In this document: positions 1 to 6,083 of the stretch, in pieces
Layout: every line of letters begins with the position of its first letter
Numbering within the stretch: position 1 is the stretch's first letter
Origin: Vulcanimicrobiota bacterium
GTDB taxonomy: Bacteria; Vulcanimicrobiota; Vulcanimicrobiia; Vulcanimicrobiales; Vulcanimicrobiaceae
Direction of reading: 5' to 3'
DNA: 6,434 bases
Assembly: GCA_003167055.1 (NCBI GenBank)
Contig: PMUE01000348.1
Location: 200-6,633, forward strand
The notes under the pieces: model-generated
What the model was told of the DNA's origin: nothing
The model's database searches: none
What the model saw: only the letters and a program-made list of their open reading frames with translations
Made by a program: the position numbers and the translations under genes

Positions 1-18
1 GCTACGCTCAGGATGACA
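1..18. repeat. Truncated edge of a dispersed palindromic repeat
   Basis: On the minus strand these bases read TGTCATCCTGAGCGTAGC. This matches, from memory, the first part of a short repeat found scattered in many high-GC uncultured bacterial genomes, in which a GTCATCCTGAGCG arm is followed by a GCGAAGGATC arm. The second arm would lie to the left of the window. The repeat contains the last two sense codons and the TGA stop of ileS, so the coding sequence ends inside it. The family identification rests on recall, and only one copy is visible. Confidence 0.5.
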
Positions 19-2764
19 AATCGTTGACGACCGCGGCGCAGTCGGCGCAGATCGACGGATTCGCGGGGTCGGTACCGAGTTCGCGAAATTTCCAACAGCG
101 CCGGCATTTCTCACCATACGCCGGATAGACCGCAAGCTCGATGTCGTCGCCGTCCGATTTGCGCAAATCGAGCTGCGAGACGACCAGCGCATCGCGCAGA
201 TTGTCGCCGAGCGCCGCAAGTGCGTCATAGCGCGCCGCCGGAACGGTGAGCTCGACACGCGCTTCAAAATCGCGGATCGGTGAGGCCGCGACGCGCGAAC
301 GCAGTTCGCGCAGCGTCTCCCACAGCACGAGCTCGCTGTCCTTCGCGCGCGACGGCGCGCCGAACGCCGAGTCGAACACGCTGCGCTCTTCGCCGCGTAA
401 GCCCTCCGGAATCTCTTGCCACGCTTCTTCCGCCGTGAACGAAAGCATCGGTGCGACCGCCGTTAAGAAGCGCTTGAGCGTGTAGAGCAGCGCCGACTGC
501 GCGCTGCGCCGGCGATGGCTGTTCTCGGCCAGTGAGTAGAGCGGGTCCTTGCACGCATCGAAATAGAAACTCGACATCGCACTCTCGAACGCGACGATGC
601 GTAAGTATGCATCGTGAATCGAAAATGTCTGGTAGAGCGACTTTACCTCGGCCACAAAGGTGTCGGTGACGTCACAGGCCAGTCGATCGAGCGGCTCCAT
701 CTGCTCGCGTGCGAGCACATCGGCAGCGCGCAGATCGTACAGGTTGCCGAGCATGAAACGAATACGGTTGCGGATATTGCGATAGACACGCCCGACCTGT
801 TCGACCACGTTCGGACCGAAGCGCACGTCGTCAACGAATTCCACCGACGCCGACCACAAACGCAGCACGTCGGCGCCCCATTTGTTCATCGCATCGACGG
901 CATCGATGCCCGTCCCGCGCGATTTCGACATCGGACGGCCCTGCTCGTCGTTGACCCAACCGTTCTTGACCACGCGTTTGTACGGCGCGCCGCCCTTGAT
1001 CGCAACGCCGGTCAAGAGCGAGCTGCGGAACCATCCACGGAACTGGTCGCCGCCCTCGAGGTACATATCGCATGGCCACGGTATGCCGTCATGGCCCAGC
1101 ACCGCCAGATGCGTCACGCCCGACTCGAACCAGATGTCGACGATATTCTTCTCTTTTTCGAACGTCATGCCGCGGCACTTCGGACAATGGAAACCCGCCG
1201 GCAGATACAGCTCGACCGGATCGGTCCACCACGAACCGGCGCCGACCTCGGCAAAGCGTTTCGCGACGTTGCGCGCCACCTGCGGATCGAGAATCGACTC
1301 GTTGCAGGCCGTACAGATCAGCGCGGGTATCGGCGTGCCCCAGATGCGCTGGCGCGAGACGCACCACTCCGGATGCGTTTCGATCATCTGGCGTTGGCGC
1401 GTGAGTCCCCACTCCGGCACGTAGTCGACGCCGTCAACTGCTTCGATGGCGCGTGCGCGCAGACGGTTTTGATCCATGGCGATGAACCACTGCGCGGTCG
1501 CGCGGAAAATCACTGGATTTTGGCAGCGCCAACAGTGGGGATAGGAATGCTCGTACTCGTGCGCCGCGAAGAGCGCTCCGCTCGTACGCAGGTCCTCGAC
1601 GATCTGCTTGTTGGCCTTGAAAATGAACATACCCGCGTACGGCCCGGCTTCTTTGGTGAAGTGGCCCGCGGCATCGACCGGATTGAGGATCGGCAACCCG
1701 TACTTTACGCCGGTGTCGAAGTCGTCGGCGCCGTGGCCGGGTGCGGTGTGCACGGCCCCGGTTCCGGTTTCGAGATCGACGTAGTCGGCCAGCACCACCA
1801 GCGAGTCGCGATCCATGAACGGATGGCGCACGCGCGTGCCGTCGAGCCGTTCACCCGGAACGCTCGCCAGAAGTTGGGCTTCTGCAAACCGCTCGCCGAG
1901 CGCTTTGGGCGCAAGCGCGGTGGCAAGGATGAGCAACTCATCGCCGAGTCGATAGAGTCCGTACGTCGCATCGGCGCGCAGCGCGATGGCGACGTTGGCC
2001 GGCAGCGTCCACGGCGTCGTTGTCCATATTAAGATGGACGCACGCTCGCTCGCTTCCGCGGAGAATGCCGCGAGGATCGTTTTGCGTTGCTCATCGTTTG
2101 CGGTGAAGCGCACGTAGACCGACGGCGAGATCTTTTGCTCGTATTCGATCTCGGCTTCGGCGAGTGCGGTCTCGTCGTGCACGCACCACAGCGTCGAGCG
2201 CAAGCCTTTGTAGAGCTGACCCTTCTCGGCGAGATCCGCTAGCGCGTTGACGATCGTTGCTTCAAACGAGGGATCGATCGTGCGGTAGGGCCGGTCGAAA
2301 TGGCCGAATACACCCATCCGTTGCCGCGCCTCGCTCTGGCGCCCGAGCCAATACAGCGCGCGTTCCTTGCACTGCTCGCGCAGTTCGAGCGGATCGATCG
2401 AATGAAAATCCTTGATCCCTAAATACTTGAGCGTTTCGAGTTCGATCGGCAGCCCGTGCATATCCCAGCCCGGGATGAAGTCCGCCCACTTGCCGTCGAG
2501 CAGCGCGATCTTCACGAACATGTCCTTGAGCACCATGTTCAAGAAGTGGCCCATGTGCAGCTCGCCGTTCGCGTACGGCGGGCCGTCGTGCAAAATCCAA
2601 GGACCGTTTTTGCGATTGGCCTCGAGACGCCGTTCGTACGCGCGCTGCGAGTGCCACCACGCGATGCGATCGGGCTCGCGCTTGGGCAACTCCGCCTTCA
2701 TCGCAAAGGCGGTTTCGGGTAATCGTAAGGTATCGCGGTAGTCGCGCTCGACGGTCTCGCTCAT
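8..2764 (-). CDS. ileS: Isoleucyl-tRNA synthetase (IleRS)
   Basis: Cytoplasmic class Ia synthetase that charges tRNA-Ile with isoleucine using ATP and removes mischarged valine. At 918 residues it has the usual bacterial length (E. coli about 938). Domains in order: Rossmann catalytic core with HMGH at 70-73 after PPYANG; CP1 editing domain with TTTPWTLPAN (248-257) and GTGAVHTAPGHGADDF (334-349); catalytic core again with WCVSRQRIWG (467-476); a Cys cluster C484/C487/C527/C530, probably zinc-binding; signature loop PMSKS (611-615); anticodon-binding helices; and a C-terminal zinc knuckle C887/C890/C906/C909. HxGH rather than GxHH and the C-terminal zinc knuckle indicate type 1 IleRS. The signature loop is variant, with Pro for the first Lys and RGT where LGN is usual. 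ATG is chosen because MSETVERDYRDTLRLPETAF aligns with normal IleRS N-termini. It overlaps the csaB stop as ATGA and has no visible Shine-Dalgarno, which suggests coupled translation. Confidence 0.98.
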   Translation of the reverse strand: MSETVERDYRDTLRLPETAFAMKAELPKREPDRIAWWHSQRAYERRLEANRKNGPWILHDGPPYANGELHMGHFLNMVLKDMFVKIALLDGKWADFIPGWDMHGLPIELETLKYLGIKDFHSIDPLELREQCKERALYWLGRQSEARQRMGVFGHFDRPYRTIDPSFEATIVNALADLAEKGQLYKGLRSTLWCVHDETALAEAEIEYEQKISPSVYVRFTANDEQRKTILAAFSAEASERASILIWTTTPWTLPANVAIALRADATYGLYRLGDELLILATALAPKALGERFAEAQLLASVPGERLDGTRVRHPFMDRDSLVVLADYVDLETGTGAVHTAPGHGADDFDTGVKYGLPILNPVDAAGHFTKEAGPYAGMFIFKANKQIVEDLRTSGALFAAHEYEHSYPHCWRCQNPVIFRATAQWFIAMDQNRLRARAIEAVDGVDYVPEWGLTRQRQMIETHPEWCVSRQRIWGTPIPALICTACNESILDPQVARNVAKRFAEVGAGSWWTDPVELYLPAGFHCPKCRGMTFEKEKNIVDIWFESGVTHLAVLGHDGIPWPCDMYLEGGDQFRGWFRSSLLTGVAIKGGAPYKRVVKNGWVNDEQGRPMSKSRGTGIDAVDAMNKWGADVLRLWSASVEFVDDVRFGPNVVEQVGRVYRNIRNRIRFMLGNLYDLRAADVLAREQMEPLDRLACDVTDTFVAEVKSLYQTFSIHDAYLRIVAFESAMSSFYFDACKDPLYSLAENSHRRRSAQSALLYTLKRFLTAVAPMLSFTAEEAWQEIPEGLRGEERSVFDSAFGAPSRAKDSELVLWETLRELRSRVAASPIRDFEARVELTVPAARYDALAALGDNLRDALVVSQLDLRKSDGDDIELAVYPAYGEKCRRCWKFRELGTDPANPSICADCAAVVNDLSS

Positions 2765-3843
2765 GGGTCACGTATCAATTCGCCGAGCACGTCGAAATTT
2801 CGTGCTGCGGCGGCGCGGATCGGCTCGACCTTGCTCCGCAACGCGGTGGCGAGCACGTCGTGCTGCGACATCAGTCGGTCGACCAGCGCATCAACGGCAG
2901 GATCCGAGGGCGCAAGCCTGCCCGGCGTCCACAACGGTTCAAGCGGATAGCCAAGGTCCTCGCACAGGGCGCTGACCTTGGGGTCGTACGGAATCGCCAG
3001 AAACGGCACCGCGAACCGCGCCGCAAGAATCAACGCGTGCAGCCGCATCCCGATGACGACGCGCGCACCGCGCAGAATCGCGACCGCGCGCGCAAGCGGG
3101 CATTCCGGCAAGAGCATCGGCGCGCTCTTGCACAAGCGGATGATCCCCGTTGAGACCTCGGCGTCAGCGGCACCGCCCATCGGAAGAAAGGCGACGCGAA
3201 CGCCGTGCACTTGCGCGAGGCGATCGACCGCGCGCGCGATCGCGTGCTGTCCGTCGCGAAGTGTCGAAACCTTGCGCACGCTGACGATCGCGTACGGCTC
3301 ACCGCCCAAACCCTCGGTGGAAAGGTCGATCTCCTCGACCGGCAGGTCATAGAGAAAGACCGGATCGGCCGTCTGCTCGACCGGCGTTTGCGGCAAGAGC
3401 GACTGCAGCAATTTGAGCGAGCGCGCGTCACGCACGGTTGCGCGATCGAGTCCGCGACAAAAACTGCGCACGACAATGCGTCCGAGCAAGTCGAGCGGGC
3501 CGATCGATTGGGCGAAAATCATCGTTTTGCGTTGCTGTCGAATCGCTTCCCGCAAAATACCGGCGTAGTAGACGATACTGCGCGCGCTGGTTGCCGTCTG
3601 CAACAGACCGCCGCCGCCCGAAAGCACCACGTCGGCGCGGCCGATCGCTTCGCGCACGCTTCGCATGCTCCAGCGCGGCGTCGCGTCAACGCCGTAGGTT
3701 TTCGCGGTTGCTTCGGGTGTGGCCGACAGCACGTCGAGCCGCACCGCCGGAAATCGCGCACGCAGCTGCGCCACGATCACCTCAAGGAGTGCCTCGTCGC
3801 CGAGGTTATCGAACCCGTAATAGCCCGACAGCAATACACGCAC
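2761..3843 (-). CDS. csaB: Polysaccharide pyruvyl transferase CsaB
   Basis: CsaB-family enzymes transfer pyruvate from phosphoenolpyruvate as a ketal onto wall polysaccharide, making the ligand recognised by SLH domains of S-layer or envelope proteins. The 360-residue product has the typical length and a GT-B-like two-lobe plan. The N-terminal loop GYYGFDNLGDEALL (7-20) is a family hallmark. Others are SGGGGLLQ (75-82), AQSIGPL (111-117), RDARS (138-142) before TADPVFLY, the C-lobe PMGG (221-224), GMRLHA (265-270) with the conserved Arg-x-His, and PYDPKV (285-290). There is no signal peptide or membrane segment, so it should be cytoplasmic or membrane-associated. The start is GTG at 3843; MRVLLSGYYG is the standard CsaB N-terminus and no better start exists. 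The first 38 nt overlap the end of the DUF5693 gene and the stop overlaps ileS by 4 nt. No ribosome-binding site is apparent, consistent with reinitiation. The actual acceptor polymer cannot be read from sequence. Confidence 0.95.
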   Translation of the reverse strand: MRVLLSGYYGFDNLGDEALLEVIVAQLRARFPAVRLDVLSATPEATAKTYGVDATPRWSMRSVREAIGRADVVLSGGGGLLQTATSARSIVYYAGILREAIRQQRKTMIFAQSIGPLDLLGRIVVRSFCRGLDRATVRDARSLKLLQSLLPQTPVEQTADPVFLYDLPVEEIDLSTEGLGGEPYAIVSVRKVSTLRDGQHAIARAVDRLAQVHGVRVAFLPMGGAADAEVSTGIIRLCKSAPMLLPECPLARAVAILRGARVVIGMRLHALILAARFAVPFLAIPYDPKVSALCEDLGYPLEPLWTPGRLAPSDPAVDALVDRLMSQHDVLATALRSKVEPIRAAAARNFDVLGELIRDP

Positions 3844-5836
3844 GGCGATAGATCCAGATCACGAGAAGGCCGATAAGCGCACCGATGACCAGTCCGTTGA
3901 ACGTCCGCATGAGCGAGATCGTCAGTGGGGTATGCAGGTGCGAATAGGTGTCGATCACGTCGCCGATGCCGACGCCGGCACCGAGCGCAAGCAGCCACCC
4001 GACGATACGCCGGTGCGCGATCGTCAACGCGGGCAGGATCATCAGCGCGGGAAATCCGATCAGGAATTCCTTGAACCGCGGCCGCACGCTCAGCACCACG
4101 CTGAGCTGATGGCGCAACAGCAACTCGAGGTGGGACGGCGCGATGTCGCTTTGATTGCCGCTGCGCGCGAGCAGCAAGGCACCCGCGGCCACGATCACCA
4201 GACCGGCAAAGAGCTGGTATACGCGCACCGGCGCGGTGAAGACGTCGGACGGCCGCTCGATCCCGGAATTGAAGCGGCGATCGAAGAGATACAGGCAGAG
4301 CGCGATCAGCGGCGGGAGCGCAAGCACCAGGCGCACACCGCGGAAGCGCTCGATCTCTTCCATCGTGAGTGGTGAGCTCATCACGCCGACGACCACCAGC
4401 GCGCCGAGCAGCGTGACGCCGGTTGCAAGCAGCGTCCATCCCAGGCTACGCACCAATTGATCGGGAAACCGCGGCGCCGGCTCTTCACTGCACGCCTTGG
4501 CGATCGAAAGAAACGCGGCCGTGGCAAAGAGCAGCGCTCCGGCGAGCGCGATCATCGAGCGCGCGAAGAGATCGTGATGACTGACGATACCGGCAAGATA
4601 GAGCAGGATGGTCAAGCCGTAGGCGGCATACGCAAGCCACGGACGGTACCACCGGAAGAACCCGAGCAACAGCACGAAGATTGAGGGTACCGCCAGCGCT
4701 GCGATACCGACCAGAATACGGTTGTCGCCGCGATAGAGTGGAATCGGCGTTGCGCGCCCGAGTTTGAAATGGTGCGCTTTGAGCTGGTCAGCGATTTGCT
4801 TGACCATCTCAACGTTGGTCGCCTCAATCGAAAGGTCGCCGTCTTGGTGTTCCCAGGGCCGCAGATACACGACCCGGATGTTGCGCTCGCGCACGCCAAG
4901 CACGTAGCGCGCGACTACGTCGTCGAGCGTGATCTTGTCTAGCTCGGTTCGCGCGATCGCCTGCACGCGGACGGTTTGGCCTTCGATATCTTTGGCCAGC
5001 GTTTCGCTGCCCTTTTGTATCTGGCTGTCGTCGTACGTTTCGATCGTGCCGAAGTTAAACGGCGTCGCCGATTTGGTACCGTGTTCCTTGAACACCGCGG
5101 CCGCGTCGTCGAGATGATCAGGATATCCGAACACCTGGTTGCGCAAACCAAAGAAGATCACCGTCGATACCTTGCGATCCTGCGCTAACACGGCATCGAA
5201 GGCCGCGTTCATTTGTGGCAGCGCATACCGCTCATCGTTTTGGAAGCGCGGAACGAGCAGCAGTCCCAGCCGCTTGGCAAGCGCGATTTGATCCGACGGG
5301 ATGCCGAGCGCCATGGCATTGAAGTAATCGATCTGCGTGCGGATCTCGAGAACCCACGGCTTGGTATTGCGTAACACCCGAACGGTTTTGGGTTCAAAGT
5401 TCAACGCGAACTGTTGCCGGTAGCGCGCGTAGGCCGCCGGATCGTCGACGATCAGATAAACCGCATTTCGCGCAATCTTGTTCGAGCGCACGAGCGCGGC
5501 GAGCAGTGGATCGGCAATCGGCGAAATGCGCGCTTGATTGATCAGCGCTGCGCCGGTCGTTGCGTACGCGCGCCCGTCATCGCCAACATTTGCACCGAGT
5601 TCTTCGGTAAGTGCAAGCGAGGTCAGACCGGCGCGCCGCAACGCAATCAGGAACGCCGCCGGGTTATAGTTGTAGGAACGCGCGAGCGCAATGAAATCGG
5701 TATAGTCCATCGCAATCTCGACGCGCTTCGCCTGCGACTCGGTGTGGAAGCGGAAGACCGCTACCACCAGCGAGGCCAGAAGGGCCACGACTAAAATGAG
5801 CGCGGCATAGCGCGGTCGGACATCGGGACGGATCAC
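3806..5836 (-). CDS. DUF5693 family polytopic membrane protein
   Basis: 676 residues, a normal length for DUF5693 proteins, which have no established biochemical function. Visible layout: short basic N-terminus, one membrane anchor at about 10-29, a large extracytoplasmic domain at about 30-372, then roughly nine further hydrophobic segments (about 373-393, 399-416, 425-445, 463-486, 500-517, 537-557, 590-608, 609-626, 645-664). Family-like blocks in the soluble domain are EIAMDYTDFIALA (40-52), RRAGLTSLALTEE (67-79), FFGLRNQVFGYPD (228-240) and ERNIRVVYLRPWE (317-329). In the membrane part, RPRFKEFLIGFPAL (585-598) and DTYSHLHTP (629-637) with its polar Ser-His-x-His stand out. The family commonly sits beside csaB, as here, so a role in synthesis, export or anchoring of the pyruvylated polymer is inferred. 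The start is GTG at 5836 with no Shine-Dalgarno; the frame is open upstream only to a TAG at 5867-5869, where the only alternative is a CTG at 5858-5860. The 3' end overlaps csaB by 38 nt. Confidence 0.85.
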   Translation of the reverse strand: MIRPDVRPRYAALILVVALLASLVVAVFRFHTESQAKRVEIAMDYTDFIALARSYNYNPAAFLIALRRAGLTSLALTEELGANVGDDGRAYATTGAALINQARISPIADPLLAALVRSNKIARNAVYLIVDDPAAYARYRQQFALNFEPKTVRVLRNTKPWVLEIRTQIDYFNAMALGIPSDQIALAKRLGLLLVPRFQNDERYALPQMNAAFDAVLAQDRKVSTVIFFGLRNQVFGYPDHLDDAAAVFKEHGTKSATPFNFGTIETYDDSQIQKGSETLAKDIEGQTVRVQAIARTELDKITLDDVVARYVLGVRERNIRVVYLRPWEHQDGDLSIEATNVEMVKQIADQLKAHHFKLGRATPIPLYRGDNRILVGIAALAVPSIFVLLLGFFRWYRPWLAYAAYGLTILLYLAGIVSHHDLFARSMIALAGALLFATAAFLSIAKACSEEPAPRFPDQLVRSLGWTLLATGVTLLGALVVVGVMSSPLTMEEIERFRGVRLVLALPPLIALCLYLFDRRFNSGIERPSDVFTAPVRVYQLFAGLVIVAAGALLLARSGNQSDIAPSHLELLLRHQLSVVLSVRPRFKEFLIGFPALMILPALTIAHRRIVGWLLALGAGVGIGDVIDTYSHLHTPLTISLMRTFNGLVIGALIGLLVIWIYRRACIAVGLLRVR

Positions 5837-5880
5837 GGGGGTGGGTTGTTCGCGCTGCAGACGCTTCTACCCCCACAATA

Positions 5881-5909
5881 CATAAAGGCTCGCGTAGCGA
5901 GCCTTTATG
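5881..5909 (-). terminator. 13-bp perfect hairpin, possible terminator or attenuator
   Basis: The arms CATAAAGGCTCGC and GCGAGCCTTTATG are perfectly complementary around a 3-nt loop (TAC on the minus strand). The stem has a GC-rich upper part (GGCTCGC/GCGAGCC) on an AAA/TTT base, and on the minus strand it is followed by TTTATGTATTGT, a weakly U-rich tail, before turning into a G-run. On the plus strand the tail is GC-rich, so the minus direction is the better terminator. It lies 44 nt before the DUF5693 start codon. It could end read-through from the upstream gene, act as an attenuator of the operon, or be a mobile palindrome; the short, interrupted U-tract keeps the terminator call uncertain. 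Confidence 0.5.
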
Positions 5910-5910
5910 C

Positions 5911-5951
5911 CGTCGCGTATGCGGTTGCCCGCATACCGGGTGTGGGCGACG
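5911..5951 (-). promoter_or_regulatory. Bulged hairpin with GCAA tetraloop, candidate cis-acting RNA
   Basis: On the minus strand CGTCGC (5951-5946) is followed by a 9-nt unpaired CCACACCCG (5945-5937), then GTATGCGG, a GCAA loop (5928-5925), CCGCATAC (5924-5917) and immediately GCGACG (5916-5911). This gives 14 Watson-Crick pairs with one large one-sided bulge. The loop is a GNRA tetraloop only when read on the minus strand, the sense strand of the downstream operon; on the plus strand it reads TTGC. That orientation agreement suggests a folded 5' leader RNA rather than a DNA element. It fits no riboswitch or T-box family I recognise. A free-standing small RNA is an alternative. Confidence 0.5.
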
Positions 5952-5995
5952 TCTTTATGTGAACCGTCTCACAGCGAAATGCCCACGTCTTTAAA
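5949..5995 (-). repeat. Direct repeat TAAAGACGT (two copies)
   Basis: The 9-mer TAAAGACGT occurs on the minus strand at 5993-5985 and again at 5957-5949, 36 nt apart, each followed by a GC-rich segment. A related ATAAAGGCTCGC begins the left arm (sense orientation) of the hairpin at 5908-5897, so an (A/T)TAAAGRC heptamer-like unit starts three successive structural modules. This could mark single-stranded linkers between folded domains, tandem protein-binding sites, or chance in a short A-rich motif. Confidence 0.45.
5958..5973. promoter_or_regulatory. TGTGA-N6-TCACA palindrome, CRP/FNR-type site or RNA hairpin
   Basis: The bases TGTGAACCGTCTCACA form a perfect 5+5 inverted repeat with a 6-bp spacer, identical in layout to the consensus of CRP-family regulators. 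It lies about 120-140 nt before the DUF5693 start. Because it sits within a larger set of inverted repeats it may equally be the stem of an RNA hairpin with a 6-nt loop. No regulator gene is in the window, so binding is unproven. Confidence 0.3.
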
Positions 5996-6025
5996 CGCTG
6001 CGGCGGTGATTCTGCCGTGGTTATT

Positions 6026-6034
6026 ACTCTAGCA
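6026..6034 (-). promoter_or_regulatory. Candidate extended -10 promoter element
   Basis: The minus strand reads TGCTAGAGT, an extended -10 (TGn plus TAGAGT, 4 of 6 matches to TATAAT). A -35 is poor: TTTCGC lies 17 nt upstream with only its first two bases matching. If used, transcription would start near 6019 and give a leader of about 180 nt that includes all the hairpins before the DUF5693 gene. This is the best promoter candidate I see in the gap, but it is weak. Confidence 0.2.
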
Positions 6035-6083
6035 GACCCCAACCTTCCGCGAAAGCGGTCAGGCGCATATTTTTACATGCTTC

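Larger units (their letters stand above)
5837..6083 (-). other. Intergenic leader region with dense secondary structure
   Basis: This 247-bp stretch separates the crotonase-family stop codon from the GTG of the DUF5693 gene. I find no convincing coding sequence in it on either strand. The half nearest the DUF5693 gene (5881-6000) is unusually rich in inverted repeats: a 13-bp hairpin, a bulged 14-bp hairpin with a GCAA tetraloop, a TGTGA/TCACA palindrome, and long-range complementarity. The half nearest the upstream gene (6001-6083) has only a weak CCGC-TTTC-GCGG hairpin (6047-6058) without a T-tract on the sense strand, and a possible -10 element. The last 44 nt before the start codon (5837-5880) are C/G-rich and carry no ribosome-binding site. 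Confidence 0.8.

Noticed and set aside
614..2032. A 472-codon open frame on the plus strand, antisense to ileS
   Set aside because: It lies entirely opposite the conserved IleRS coding sequence, has no recognisable domain or ribosome-binding site, and is rich in Arg/His as expected for a GC-rich shadow frame.
2262..2771. A 169-codon minus-strand frame overlapping the 5' end of ileS
   Set aside because: It is an out-of-frame shadow of the conserved IleRS N-terminus, including the HMGH region, with no similarity of its own that I recognise.
3236..3243. GCGATCGC octamer, also at 4953-4960, as a cyanobacterial HIP1 signal
   Set aside because: Two copies in coding sequence rich in CGATCG-type words are explained by composition and do not reach the density seen in HIP1-bearing cyanobacteria.
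6043..6063. Small inverted repeat with CCGC/GCGG stem after the crotonase-family gene, considered as its terminator
   Set aside because: The core stem is only 4 bp, outer pairs are interrupted, and on the minus strand it is followed by TTGGGG rather than a T-tract.
6024..6068. A 14-codon minus-strand frame (MRLTAFAEGWGLLE) at the start of the leader, considered as a leader peptide
   Set aside because: It has no ribosome-binding site and no Ile codons that would explain attenuation of an ileS operon, its stop overlaps the possible -10 element, and such short frames are expected by chance.
5837..6083. T-box leader controlling ileS
   Set aside because: ileS is the third gene, over 3 kb away, and I see no T-box consensus (GGGTGGNACCGCG-like) in the gap.
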